NCBI GenBank assembly: GCA_016650125.1
Contig: JAENWT010000023.1
Location: 1 to 37,772, forward strand
Direction of reading: 5' to 3'
From: Thermoleophilia bacterium
GTDB taxonomy: Bacteria; Actinomycetota; Thermoleophilia; Solirubrobacterales; 70-9
DNA: 37,772 nucleotides
Part shown: one piece after another, positions 22,995 to 31,744 of the stretch
Layout: the number at the start of each line of letters is the position of its first letter
Numbering within the stretch: position 1 is the first letter of the stretch
Made by a program: the position numbers and the translations under genes
The notes under the pieces: model-generated
The model's database searches: none
The model's input: the letters and a program-made list of their open reading frames with translations, nothing else
What the model was told of the DNA's origin: nothing

Positions 22995-24598
22995 TGTCCG
23001 ACAACGGCGAACAGCCAGAAGCTCCGGTCAACAAGCTGCCCGGCACCGCACCGCTCGCCGAGCTCACAGAGCAGCTCCACGAACGACGCGGCAAGGCGCG
23101 CCTCGGCGGTGGCCTCAAGAAGATCGAGGCCCAGCACGAGCGCGGCAAACTGACCGCCCGTGAGCGCCTCGACCTGCTGGTCGACGAAGGCACCTTCAAC
23201 GAGATCGGCATCCACGGCCGACCGCACTTCTCCCAGGTCGCGCTCAAGGACAAAGAGGCGCCGGCCGACGGAGTGATCACCGGCTGGGGCGACATCGAGG
23301 GCCGCACCTGCGCGGTCGTCGCCTACGACTTCACGGTCATGGCCGGCTCGATGGGCCTGACCGGCGAGACCAAGGTCACCCGCATCCGCGAGATGGCCCT
23401 GCAGAAGCGCATGCCGCTGATCTGGCTGCTCGACTCCGCCGGTGCGCGCATCCAGGAAGCGGCCGGCTCGTTGTTCGCCGGCTCCGGCCACCTCTTTCGC
23501 GAAGAGGTCCAGATGTCCGGCGTCGTGCCGATGGTCGCGGCGATGATGGGTCCCTGCGCCGCAGGCACGGCTTACATCCCCGGTCTCTCGGACTTCGTGC
23601 CGATGGTGGTCGGGCAGGGTGCGATGGCGCTCGCCGGACCGCACCTGGTCAAGGCGGTGACCGGCGAGGACATCGATATGGAGGACCTCGGCGGCGCCAA
23701 GATCCATTGTCGCAAGTCCGGCGTCGGCGACCTCGAGGTCAAGGACGATCCCGAATGCATCGAGTCGATCAAGAAGTACCTGAGCTACTTCCCGTCGAAC
23801 TGCGAGGCAGAAGTGCCGGTCATCGAATGCGACGACCCCGAGGACCGCGGCTCCGACCGCCTGCTCGAGATCATCCCCGAGTCCTCGCGCACCCCTTACG
23901 ACATGTACGAAGTGATCAAGGAAATTGTCGATGACGGTGACTACTTCGACATCAAGCCGAAGTTCGCCAAGTCGCTGATCACCTGCTTCGCCCGTTTCGA
24001 CGGCCAGCCGGTCGGCATCGTCGCCAACCAGCCGAAGCATGTGGGTGGCATCCTCGATGTCGACTCGGCCGACAAGGCCGCACGATTCATCAACCTCTGC
24101 GATGCCTTCAGCATCCCGCTGCTCTTCCTGCAGGACGTGCCCGGCTTCATGGTCGGGTCCAAGGTGGAGCAGCAGGGCATCATCCGCCACGGCGCGAAGA
24201 TGCTCTACGCCGTGTCCAGGGCGACCGTGCCGAAGATCACCGTCCTGGTGCGCAAGGCCTACGGCGCCGGCTACTACGTGATGTGCGGCCGGGCCTACGA
24301 GCCCGATCTGATCGTCGCCTGGCCCGGGGCCGAGATCTCGGTCATGGGGGCCGAGGGTGCGGTCAACATCATCGGCCGCGGCGCGATCGAAGCGTCGGAC
24401 GATCCCGAAGCGACACGCGAAGCGATGCTGAACGCGGTCCGCCAGCAGATCGACCCGTACATCGCGGCCGGCAACGCGATGATCGACGACATCATCGACC
24501 CGCGCGAAACCCGCCAGACGATCATCAACGGCCTGCGCATGTCGAAGGACAAAAAGGTCGAGAGGCCCTGGAAGAAGCATGGAGTGATGCCCGTATGA
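22994..24598 (+). CDS. Acyl-CoA carboxylase carboxyltransferase (beta) subunit
   Basis: Transfers CO2 from carboxybiotin to an acyl-CoA; cytoplasmic, 534 residues with both crotonase-like halves. The N-half has GKLTARERLDLLVD, VAYDFTVMAGSMG and LLDSAGARIQEAAG (acyl-CoA/oxyanion). The C-half has GIVANQPKHVGGILDVDSADKAARF, LFLQDVPGFMVG and KITVLVRKAYGAGYYVMCG, ending in the usual MSKDKKVERPWKKHG tail. It resembles propionyl-/methylcrotonyl-type beta subunits; DFTVMAGSMG differs from the usual propionyl-type DFTVFGGS. No biotin carboxylase or carrier is adjacent; the free carrier at 5236 could serve it. It is coupled at both ends by start/stop overlaps. Confidence 0.92.
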   Translation: MSDNGEQPEAPVNKLPGTAPLAELTEQLHERRGKARLGGGLKKIEAQHERGKLTARERLDLLVDEGTFNEIGIHGRPHFSQVALKDKEAPADGVITGWGDIEGRTCAVVAYDFTVMAGSMGLTGETKVTRIREMALQKRMPLIWLLDSAGARIQEAAGSLFAGSGHLFREEVQMSGVVPMVAAMMGPCAAGTAYIPGLSDFVPMVVGQGAMALAGPHLVKAVTGEDIDMEDLGGAKIHCRKSGVGDLEVKDDPECIESIKKYLSYFPSNCEAEVPVIECDDPEDRGSDRLLEIIPESSRTPYDMYEVIKEIVDDGDYFDIKPKFAKSLITCFARFDGQPVGIVANQPKHVGGILDVDSADKAARFINLCDAFSIPLLFLQDVPGFMVGSKVEQQGIIRHGAKMLYAVSRATVPKITVLVRKAYGAGYYVMCGRAYEPDLIVAWPGAEISVMGAEGAVNIIGRGAIEASDDPEATREAMLNAVRQQIDPYIAAGNAMIDDIIDPRETRQTIINGLRMSKDKKVERPWKKHGVMPV

Positions 24599-25476
24599 GT
24601 CGGTTCGAAGACCCCGTCATCATCAGCAACTCGATCTCCGGGGTGATCGCCAACCGCGACCAGTGCCCGGCGATCCCGTACACGCCCGAGGAGTACGCGG
24701 CCGAGGCCCGGCGGGCGGTCGACGAAGGCGCGGCCCAGATCCACATCCACGCCCGCACCCCCGACGGCACCCCTTCCTACGAGATCGAGGACTTCCAGGC
24801 GATCTCCGACGCGATCCGGTCCGAGTGCCCCGGCGTGATCATCAACTTCTCGACCGGTGCGATCGGCATCCCGATGGAGAAGCGGATCGACTACCTGCGG
24901 GCGGTCAAGCCGGATGTGGCGGCGCTCAACATGAGCTCGATGAACTACGCCAAGTATTCAAGGCGCCGCAAGGACTTCGTCTTCAAGGCCGTCTTCGAGA
25001 ACAGCTTCGACACGATCATCGAATTCATCACCGCGATGAACGAAATCGGCATCCAGCCGGAGCACGAATGCTTCGACGCCGGCCACGTCGCCAACCTCGA
25101 CCCGCTGATCGACATGGGCCTGCTCGAAGGTCCGCTCCAGATCTCCCTGGTCATGGGCGTCACCGGCGGGATCCGGGCGACGCCGCGGAACGTCCAGGTG
25201 ATGGCCGACCAGATTCCCGGTGGTGCCGAAGGTCCGAACAACTGGCAGTGCATCGGCATCTCGAGGGACCAGTGGAAACTGCTCGCCGCGGCGATCGTGC
25301 TCGGCGGCAACGTGCGGGCCGGGGTGGAGGACAACCTGTATCTGCCAGACGGTTCGATGTGCACCTCCAACGGCGACCTGATCGGCAAGGCCCGGCAGAT
25401 GGTCGAAGACACCGGCCGCAAGGTCGCCTCGATCAGCGAGGCCCGGCAGATGCTCAACCTGCCCGAAGCCGCCTGA
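24595..25476 (+). CDS. BKACE-family beta-keto acid cleavage enzyme (DUF849)
   Basis: Zinc enzyme family that condenses a beta-keto acid with acetyl-CoA and splits it into acetoacetate and a new acyl-CoA. The prototype is Kce, 3-keto-5-aminohexanoate cleavage enzyme of lysine fermentation. ATG 24595 overlaps the carboxyltransferase stop (ATGA) and gives 293 residues. Metal ligands are H50 and H52 in QIHIHARTPDG, and E245 in GGNVRAGVEDNLYL. The core INFSTGAIG and SLVMGVTGG motifs are present. The substrate side chain cannot be read from sequence, and lysine-fermentation genes are not nearby. The context suggests a branched or dicarboxylic keto-acid instead (inference). Confidence 0.88.
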   Translation: MSRFEDPVIISNSISGVIANRDQCPAIPYTPEEYAAEARRAVDEGAAQIHIHARTPDGTPSYEIEDFQAISDAIRSECPGVIINFSTGAIGIPMEKRIDYLRAVKPDVAALNMSSMNYAKYSRRRKDFVFKAVFENSFDTIIEFITAMNEIGIQPEHECFDAGHVANLDPLIDMGLLEGPLQISLVMGVTGGIRATPRNVQVMADQIPGGAEGPNNWQCIGISRDQWKLLAAAIVLGGNVRAGVEDNLYLPDGSMCTSNGDLIGKARQMVEDTGRKVASISEARQMLNLPEAA

Positions 25477-25485
25477 GGCGGGGCG

Positions 25486-26739
25486 ATGTTGCAGCCCCTG
25501 GAAGACATCCGCATCCTCGACCTGACCCGGCTCCTGCCGGGCGGTTTCGCCTCACAGTGGCTGGCCGACTTCGGCGCCGACGTGATCAAGGTCGAAGACA
25601 CCGGTGCCGGTGACTACATACGTTTCGCGCCGCCTTATTACGAGGCGGCCCCGGGAGAAGACGAGGCGGAGATCGTGAGTACCCGCTCGGCGCTCTACCT
25701 CTCGCTCAACCGCAGCAAGCGCTCAATCAGGATCGACCTCAAGTCTGACGCCGGACGCGAGGCCTTCCTTCGCCTGGTCGAATCGGCTGATGTGGTGCTC
25801 GAAGGATTCCGCCCCGGCGTCATGGACCGCCTCGGGGTCGGTTACGAAACCCTGCACGAAATCAATCCGGGACTGGTCTACTGCGCGATCACCGGCTACG
25901 GCCAGGACGGCCCGAAGCGCGACCGCGCCGGTCACGACCTCAACTACCTCGGCTCGACCGGACTGCTCGGCCTCACCGGCCAGAAGGACGGCCCCCCGAT
26001 CCAGCCGGCCGCCCAGATCGGTGACCTCGGCGGCGGCGCGATGGCCGCGGCTTTCGGCGTGATGACCGCGCTCTTCGCCAAGCAGCGCACGGGGGAGGGT
26101 CAGATGGTCGACATCTCGATGACCGACGGCGCGATGTCCTGGCTGGCGATGCTCGCCGGTGCCCATTTTGCCGATGGCGACGTTCCGCAGCGCGGCGAGC
26201 TCATGCTCGGCGGCGGGATCGTCTGTTACATGCCGTACGAAGCCGCCGACGGCTGGGTCTCGTGCGGTGCACTCGAGCCCAAGTTCTGGAAAGCATTCTG
26301 CGAGGGCATCGACATGCGGCACCTGATCGAGCACCAGTTCGATCCACCCGGCGGTCCCGGCTGGACCAAGGTCGCCGAGATCTTCAAGTCGAAGACCCGG
26401 GCCGAATGGGAAGCCTTCAACGACGAGCACAACTGCTGCATCGAGCCGATCCTCGATGTGAAGGAAGCTCTCGAATCAGACCTCGCCCGGGAGCGCGGCA
26501 TGGTCGTCGAGATCGACCAGCCCGGGATCGGTCCGGTCCGCCAGGTCGGCAACCCGATCAAGCTCTCCGGGACTCCGGCCGGGGATCCGCGCCCGGCGCC
26601 GGTGGCCGGCGCCGACACGGCTGACGTCCTGGCCGAGGCCGGACTCAGCCAGGAAGAGATCGCCGCATTGCTCGAGGCGGGTGCCGCGGCGGGTCCCGGC
26701 GGCGGTACTTCGTCGGAAGGCATCGGGTTCCGCGCGTGA
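25486..26739 (+). CDS. CaiB/BaiF family protein, alpha-methylacyl-CoA racemase-like
   Basis: Class III CoA-transferase fold of 417 residues. Features are IRILDLTRLLPGGFASQWLADFGADVIKVED, LNRSKRSIRIDLKS and GFRPGVMDRLG, then RAGHDLNYLGSTG and IGDLGGGAMAA. The last two carry the His and Asp that act as acid/base pair in alpha-methylacyl-CoA racemase, which favours racemisation of a 2-methylacyl-CoA over CoA transfer. The gene starts 9 bases after the BKACE stop and overlaps the MerR gene by four bases (GTGA). A racemase fits a route for branched acyl-CoAs. Confidence 0.87.
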   Translation: MLQPLEDIRILDLTRLLPGGFASQWLADFGADVIKVEDTGAGDYIRFAPPYYEAAPGEDEAEIVSTRSALYLSLNRSKRSIRIDLKSDAGREAFLRLVESADVVLEGFRPGVMDRLGVGYETLHEINPGLVYCAITGYGQDGPKRDRAGHDLNYLGSTGLLGLTGQKDGPPIQPAAQIGDLGGGAMAAAFGVMTALFAKQRTGEGQMVDISMTDGAMSWLAMLAGAHFADGDVPQRGELMLGGGIVCYMPYEAADGWVSCGALEPKFWKAFCEGIDMRHLIEHQFDPPGGPGWTKVAEIFKSKTRAEWEAFNDEHNCCIEPILDVKEALESDLARERGMVVEIDQPGIGPVRQVGNPIKLSGTPAGDPRPAPVAGADTADVLAEAGLSQEEIAALLEAGAAAGPGGGTSSEGIGFRA

Positions 26740-27446
26740 CCACGGAAACGAACAGCGGGGCTACCGCCCCCGAAAAGCTGCTCAAGATGTCGGAACTGGT
26801 CGAAGCATCCGGAGTTCCCGGCGCGACGATCAAGCACTACCTGCGCGAAGGCCTGCTGCCTGAGCCGGTCAAGACCAGCCGCAACATGGCCTACTACCGC
26901 CCGGAGACGGTCGAGCGCATCGACATGATCAAGCGCCTGCAGGAGGAACGCTTCATGCCGCTCAAGGCGATCCGTTCGGTGCTCGCCGAAGATCCCGACC
27001 AGGCGCGGGTCCTGCTCGACGTCGAGGACCGCATCCTCGAGCGGGCTCTTGCCAAGGAGCGGACCCGGACCAGCATCGCTGAGGTCCGCCGGACCTATGG
27101 CGTCCCCGAAGATGCGCTGGACCGCCTGGCCGAGATCGGAATCCTCGACCCGAACTCCAGGGGTTACTCGCCCTCCGACGTGGCGATCATCGAAGCCATG
27201 TCCAGGTTCCGCGCGGGAGGCTATGACGAGAAGGTCGGGTTCACCGTTTACGACACCCTTCGGTACAAGCGGGCACTTGAGTCATTGGTGAAAGAAGAGG
27301 TGGACGTGTTGATGGACCGCCTTGAGGGCGAAATGCCTCCGGACAAGGCGGTCGAGCTGATCGAAGCCGGTGCCGAACCCCTCAAGGATTTCATCGCCGC
27401 CCTCCACACGAAGCTGATGGTCCAGGAAGTCGAACGCCGGCGCTGA
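26736..27446 (+). CDS. MerR-family transcriptional regulator
   Basis: DNA-binding regulator of 236 residues and last gene of the island operon; GTG start overlaps the upstream stop. The winged-helix domain (residues about 15-85) reads KMSELVEASGVPGATIKHYLREGLLPEP then SRNMAYYRPETVERID, as in MerR proteins acting on spaced promoters. The effector part is about 150 residues, has no metal-binding Cys cluster and is helical, with a second helix-turn-helix-like stretch around TYGVPEDALDRLAEIGI. It probably controls this operon in response to a CoA ester or acid (inference; liu-type leucine operons in other bacteria also use MerR regulators). Confidence 0.87.
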   Translation: MTTETNSGATAPEKLLKMSELVEASGVPGATIKHYLREGLLPEPVKTSRNMAYYRPETVERIDMIKRLQEERFMPLKAIRSVLAEDPDQARVLLDVEDRILERALAKERTRTSIAEVRRTYGVPEDALDRLAEIGILDPNSRGYSPSDVAIIEAMSRFRAGGYDEKVGFTVYDTLRYKRALESLVKEEVDVLMDRLEGEMPPDKAVELIEAGAEPLKDFIAALHTKLMVQEVERRR

Positions 27447-27483
27447 ATCTCAAGCGGGAGGCCGCTGGCTGCGCTAGATTCAG
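27443..27483. terminator. 8-bp inverted repeat over the MerR stop codon
   Basis: CTGAATCT and AGATTCAG flank 25 nt of GC-rich sequence; the TGA stop is inside the left arm. There is no T-run. It could end the island operon or be incidental. Confidence 0.35.
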
Positions 27484-27524
27484 GGGTATGGGGGGACGGG
27501 AGAAGTTCCAGGGGTTCTGTTGTC

Positions 27525-28001
27525 GTGCGATTTCTGGCGGTTCTTGGCGCGCTGATGCTGTTCGGCGTGGTTGCCGGGCAGGCAGGTGCCACGCCGGCCG
27601 GCATGGTCAAGGATCCGCTCACCGCGACCGCCGCTGACTTCGTCCCGAAGCCGACCGTGATCGACGAACCCGGCAAGGCGGAGCTGGAGCTGAAGCTTCC
27701 GGCGAAGGCCCTCACGGTGAAGGCCGGCAAGATTGCCAGGTTCAAGGGCCGGATCAGCAACGTCGGTGATGCCGCTGCCAGGTCGGTCGTCATCTGCGTC
27801 AAGGGCGGCGGGCAGAAGGTCCCTCACACCTGCAGCATCAGTTCGCCCTTCACCCTCGGTGCCGGCAAGTCCCGGACCGGAACGATGAGTCTCCGGGCCA
27901 AGCGTTCCGCGAAGGAGGGCATGCTGCTGAAGGTGCGGATATCAGTTTGGACCAAAGGCGCGATGACCGTGGCCGGCACTGTGCGAATCAAAGTCAAGTA
28001 G
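27525..28001 (+). CDS. Small exported beta-sandwich protein (CARDB-like)
   Basis: 158 residues from GTG 27525, with AGGGG upstream. There is a clean signal peptide (MRFLAVLGALMLFGVVAGQAGA). The mature part has a single Ig/CARDB-type domain: KALTVKAGKIARFKGRISNVGD, followed by SVVICVKGG and LKVRISVWTKG strands, rich in Lys and with two Cys (VICV and HTCS) that could form a disulfide. No enzymatic residues were recognised; probably adhesion or cell-surface packing. It converges on MscS with two hairpins between. Confidence 0.6.
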   Translation: MRFLAVLGALMLFGVVAGQAGATPAGMVKDPLTATAADFVPKPTVIDEPGKAELELKLPAKALTVKAGKIARFKGRISNVGDAAARSVVICVKGGGQKVPHTCSISSPFTLGAGKSRTGTMSLRAKRSAKEGMLLKVRISVWTKGAMTVAGTVRIKVK

Positions 28002-28010
28002 TCAGAATCA

Positions 28011-28026
28011 GGGCCGGTGTCGGCCC
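28011..28026. terminator. Hairpin between convergent genes (first)
   Basis: Stem GGGCCG / CGGCCC with loop GTGT, ten bases after the stop of the small exported protein; first of two tandem hairpins in this 58-base gap. Confidence 0.5.
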
Positions 28027-28039
28027 CTCCAATGAAACC

Positions 28040-28058
28040 GGGTCAGGCGGGCTGACCC
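28040..28058. terminator. Hairpin between convergent genes (second)
   Basis: Stem GGGTCAG / CTGACCC with loop GCGGG, followed by TT, immediately after the end of mscS (minus strand). Probably a terminator for the MscS gene, or shared. Confidence 0.55.
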
Positions 28059-28059
28059 T

Positions 28060-29040
28060 TCAGGCGTGACCGTGCGGCACGCTGGGCTCGGGATCGGACT
28101 TCGCCGTCTCGAACTCGAAGGTGCCGCGGGTGACCGCGAGGACCTGTTCGGCCAGCCGTGCTCCGTCGGCCGGGTCGACCGGTGTTGCGTTGATCCGCAG
28201 GACCACTTCGTCACGGTCGATCTCGTCCAGCCAGATCGACGGCGGGCGGCGGGTCGGCACGGTGATCGCCTGGGAAAGCATCTCCTGGACCTTGGCCGGG
28301 CTGACATGGCTGTCGAACCGGGCGCGCACGTCGATGCCGTCCGGCTCGATGAGCGGTTCAACCGCGCAGTTGAGGATCACGTTGTTCGGAACCATCATGC
28401 GGTCCTGGCCTTTGAGGATCGAGGTGTAGAAGAGGCCGAGCGAGCTGACCGTCCCTTCGACCGAACCGGCAAGGGGTCCGCCAGTCAGCCGGACCCGCTC
28501 GCCGACCTGGAAGGGCCGGGTGCCCTGCAGCACGACTCCGGCAAAGACGTTGCCGAGGGTCTGCTGGGCGGCGAGTCCGAGGACGACCGCGGTGAAGGCA
28601 CCGCCGACGGCCAGCGTGCTGGTCTTGACCCCGGCGATGTGGAGCGCGACCACGGCGACCACGATGATCGTGACCAGCCGGATCGCGAAGCCGACCGTGC
28701 CGGCCGTGCCGGGGTCCATGCGCTTGAGGATGGTCGGGGTGATCGTGCGGCCGAGGGCGGCGGCGAAGCCCCAGCCGAAGATGAAGAGCAGGAGCGCCGT
28801 CAGGATCCGGCCTTCGGTGTCGTAGTCACCGGCGATCTGCTGGCGGTGACTGAAAGCGATCAGCACGCCGGTGATCAGCAGGGCGAAGAGAATCAGGCGC
28901 GGCCAGGCCTTCCCCTGCCGGGCGGGAATGACTTCATCGCCGAGCCCGGCGTCGCGCCAGGCGTCGGTCCGCGTCTCGAACATCCAGCGGGGCATCTGCC
29001 CGCCGGGCTTCATCTTCGGTTTCTTGACTTTGTCCTTCAT
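28060..29040 (-). CDS. Small-conductance mechanosensitive channel family protein (MscS)
   Basis: Inner-membrane tension-gated channel of 326 residues. The N-terminus is basic and cytoplasmic. Hydrophobic segments lie at about 48-65 (LILFALLITGVLIAF), 80-97 and 118-136. Then comes the pore helix region LAVGGAFTAVVLGLAAQQTLGNVFAGVVL, which carries the Gly/Ala packing pattern and the QxxxGN of MscS. The beta domain follows with PFQVGERVRL and VPNNVILN. The C-terminal alpha-beta domain is complete, ending in a His-containing tail. Divergent from the penicillin acylase family gene. Confidence 0.9.
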   Translation of the reverse strand: MKDKVKKPKMKPGGQMPRWMFETRTDAWRDAGLGDEVIPARQGKAWPRLILFALLITGVLIAFSHRQQIAGDYDTEGRILTALLLFIFGWGFAAALGRTITPTILKRMDPGTAGTVGFAIRLVTIIVVAVVALHIAGVKTSTLAVGGAFTAVVLGLAAQQTLGNVFAGVVLQGTRPFQVGERVRLTGGPLAGSVEGTVSSLGLFYTSILKGQDRMMVPNNVILNCAVEPLIEPDGIDVRARFDSHVSPAKVQEMLSQAITVPTRRPPSIWLDEIDRDEVVLRINATPVDPADGARLAEQVLAVTRGTFEFETAKSDPEPSVPHGHA

Positions 29041-29132
29041 CGGCTTGACAGGCTAGTGCCACGTGTAAGGCCAAGGTAAACGAACGACGGGAAGCCATTA
29101 TTTATCCCAGCTCTCGGTATATGCTGCGACCG

Positions 29133-29164
29133 CTCCTTTTTCACATGGATGTGTTGAAAGGGAG
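29133..29164. promoter_or_regulatory. Imperfect palindrome in the divergent mscS/acylase promoter region
   Basis: CTCC...GGAG outer ends enclose a perfect CACAT-GG-ATGTG core, with T-rich and A-rich flanks that pair with small bulges. It sits 49 bases before the acylase start and is a candidate operator or 5'-UTR hairpin. It looks superficially like the family B hairpins but does not fit their 13-15-13 geometry. Confidence 0.45.
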
Positions 29165-29212
29165 TACAGGGGGTGGCGTGGCCACCGTTGACTCTAGGAG
29201 AGGAACACCGTT

Positions 29213-31744
29213 TTGAAGCTGATTCGACTGCTGGTTGCCGTAATGGCCATGACTTTGGTCTTCGGTGCCGGCGCAGCCAATGCTGATGCCAAGCCCAACT
29301 TCGCCAAGCAGGCGAAGAAGAAGTGCAAGAACAAGAAGGGCAAGGCAAAGAAAAACTGTGTTCGCAAGACCACGAAGCGCCTGAAGGCCAAGGCGAAGCG
29401 TGAGAAGCGGCACGAGTTCAAGACTCCCCGGGTCACGATCCGCACCACCGAATACGGCATCCCCAGGATCGTCGCCGACTCTTACCGTGGCCTCGGCTAC
29501 GGCTACGGCTACTCGCTCGCCAAAGAGAACATCTGCTCGATGGCCGACATCTACACCACCAACCGTGGTGAGCGTTCCAAGTACTTCGGACCCGACGGCG
29601 AGTGGCAGCTGACCGGCAACGGCATCGTCTACAACAACCTCGACGCCGACTTTGCCCACAAGCGCGTAATCGTGGAAAAGACGATCGAGAACCTGCTCAA
29701 GAAGAAGGCGCCCGCTGGCCCGAAGCCCGCAGTGCGTGACGTCGTCGACGGCTACGTCAAGGGTTACAACCGCTGGCTGACGAAGACCGGCGTGAGCAAG
29801 ATCCAGGACACGACCTGCAAGGGCGAGCCGTGGGTCAAGAAGATCAACACGATGGACGTCTACCGACGCTTCTACGAGCTGGGCACCCTGGCCAGCGCCG
29901 GCGCCGCGGTCGACGGAACCACGAACGCCGCACCGCCGGTAGCCCCGGCATCCGCCGGTGGTTCCGCCGCTACGGCCCCTGATGCGACCGCCGCCGACTT
30001 CAAGAAGCTCGGTGACGGACTTGATCCCGAAGTCGGCTCCAATGCCGTCTCGCTCGGATCGGACGCAACGACGACAGGCAAGGGAATGCTGTTCGGCAAC
30101 CCCCACTTCCCGTGGTCGGGCACCGAGCGCTTCTTCCAGTCCCAGTTGACGATTCCGGGCAAGATCAACGTCAGCGGCGCCAGCCTCCTCGGCGCCCCGG
30201 TCGTGCTCATCGGTCACACCCGGAATCTCGCCTGGAGCCACACGGTCTCGACCGCTCGCCGGTTCCTGACCTATCGCGAGACCCTGGTCGAAGGTGACCC
30301 GACCTCGTACATGGTCGACGGCAAACAGGTCAAGATGGATTCGACCGACGTGACCGTCGCCGTCAAGCAGGAAGACGGAAGCCTCGAGAACCAGACCCGG
30401 ACCCTTTACAAGTCCAAGCACGGTCCGATCACCAACTCGATCCAGAAGCAGCCGCTGTTCACCTGGAGCACCCAGTACGCGTACGCGCTGCGGGATCCGA
30501 ACTCGGACGGTCTGCGCTTCATCAACCATTTCTTCGACGCCGACCGCTCGCAGAGCGTCAGCGACATGGTGAAGACGCTGAAGCGGAACCAGGGTGTGCC
30601 GTGGGTCAACACGATCGCGGCCGACTCCAAGGGCAACGCGTTGTACGCCGACATCTCGGTCACCCCGGATGTCACGCCCGAGCGGCTCACCGAGTGCAAC
30701 ACACCCGGACTGGGCGATGCCGCCTGGGCCGCGGCCAGGGTTGCCGTCTTCGAAGGCAGCAACTCGTCCTGTGATCCGCAGCTCCAGCCGGGCGCGGTCG
30801 CCAAGGGCATCCTTTCGCCCAGCCAGATGCCGCTCCAGATCCGCAAGGATTATGGATCGAACATGAACGACAGTTACTGGCTTTCGAACCCGGAGGCCCC
30901 GCTCGAGGGCTTCCCGCCGATCATCGGTGACGAAGGCACTGGCCGGGCACTCAGGACCCGGAACGGCCTCAACCAGATCGAGGAACAGCTCGCCAATGGC
31001 GGCAAGTTCGACCTCGCCCGGGTTCAGGCGTTCACCACCAACAACCGCAACTACGGCGGTGAGCTGCTGGCGGACGACATGGTGACCTACTGCCAGGCCA
31101 ATCCGACCATCAACGCAGTCGACGTGAGTGGCGCCTGCGCCGCACTCGCCGCCTGGGACAGGACCGAGGGACTCGATTCCCCGGGCTCGGTCCTCTGGCG
31201 CGAGGTCTACGGCAACCTGCCGAGCGACAAATACATCAACCTGTTCGACGTGAACAATCCGGTCCACACGCCGAACGGACTCAAGGTCTCGAACCCCGAG
31301 GTGCCGAAGGCACTCTCGGACGCGGTCACCACGCTGAACGGTTACGGCATCCCGCTGAACGCGAGCTACCGCGACTACCAGTACGTGACCAGGAATGGCA
31401 AGGACATCCCGATCCCCGGTGGTTTCGGTGGACACGGCGTGTTCAACGTCATCACCGCGGTCCAGAACGACGACACCGGCAAGTACGACTCGGTCAGGCA
31501 CGGCTCGAGCTTCATCCAGGCCGCGTCGCTCACCGGGGCGAAGTGCCCGCCGGTGAAGACGATCCTGACCTACTCGCAGGCCGCGACCAACGAGAAGTCG
31601 AAGCACTTCTCGGATCAGACCGAGCTGTTCTCGGACGGCAAGTGGGTCAACGACCGGTTCTGCGCCAAACAGCAGAAGAAGTCGCCGGATCTCAAGGTGA
31701 CGAACCTGAACGGCGGCGCCAAGGCCGTCAAGAAGGGCTTTTAA
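29213..31744 (+). CDS. Exported penicillin-acylase-family (Ntn) amidohydrolase, AHL/aculeacin-acylase-like
   Basis: Self-processing N-terminal-nucleophile hydrolase of 843 residues. TTG 29213 follows TAGGAGAGG and starts a signal peptide (MKLIRLLVAVMAMTLVFGAGAANA). A Lys/Cys-rich segment (KKKCKNKKGKAKKNC) precedes the alpha chain, which begins around TPRVTIRTTEYGIPRI. The cleavage site is in EVGSNAVSLG: Ser276 becomes the new N-terminus and nucleophile of the beta chain. GMLFGNPHFPW follows, as in aculeacin A and AHL acylases. Members deacylate lipopeptides, beta-lactams or quorum signals; which one is not readable here. The stop codon TAA is also the left copy of a 3-bp duplication made by the MITE-like insertion. 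Confidence 0.9.
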   Translation: MKLIRLLVAVMAMTLVFGAGAANADAKPNFAKQAKKKCKNKKGKAKKNCVRKTTKRLKAKAKREKRHEFKTPRVTIRTTEYGIPRIVADSYRGLGYGYGYSLAKENICSMADIYTTNRGERSKYFGPDGEWQLTGNGIVYNNLDADFAHKRVIVEKTIENLLKKKAPAGPKPAVRDVVDGYVKGYNRWLTKTGVSKIQDTTCKGEPWVKKINTMDVYRRFYELGTLASAGAAVDGTTNAAPPVAPASAGGSAATAPDATAADFKKLGDGLDPEVGSNAVSLGSDATTTGKGMLFGNPHFPWSGTERFFQSQLTIPGKINVSGASLLGAPVVLIGHTRNLAWSHTVSTARRFLTYRETLVEGDPTSYMVDGKQVKMDSTDVTVAVKQEDGSLENQTRTLYKSKHGPITNSIQKQPLFTWSTQYAYALRDPNSDGLRFINHFFDADRSQSVSDMVKTLKRNQGVPWVNTIAADSKGNALYADISVTPDVTPERLTECNTPGLGDAAWAAARVAVFEGSNSSCDPQLQPGAVAKGILSPSQMPLQIRKDYGSNMNDSYWLSNPEAPLEGFPPIIGDEGTGRALRTRNGLNQIEEQLANGGKFDLARVQAFTTNNRNYGGELLADDMVTYCQANPTINAVDVSGACAALAAWDRTEGLDSPGSVLWREVYGNLPSDKYINLFDVNNPVHTPNGLKVSNPEVPKALSDAVTTLNGYGIPLNASYRDYQYVTRNGKDIPIPGGFGGHGVFNVITAVQNDDTGKYDSVRHGSSFIQAASLTGAKCPPVKTILTYSQAATNEKSKHFSDQTELFSDGKWVNDRFCAKQQKKSPDLKVTNLNGGAKAVKKGF

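Noticed and set aside
29133-29164. Taken as another family B hairpin (shares CTTTTTCA and CATGGATG)
   Set aside because: Arms need bulges and the loop is shorter; it does not fit the 13-15-13 geometry that all other members keep.
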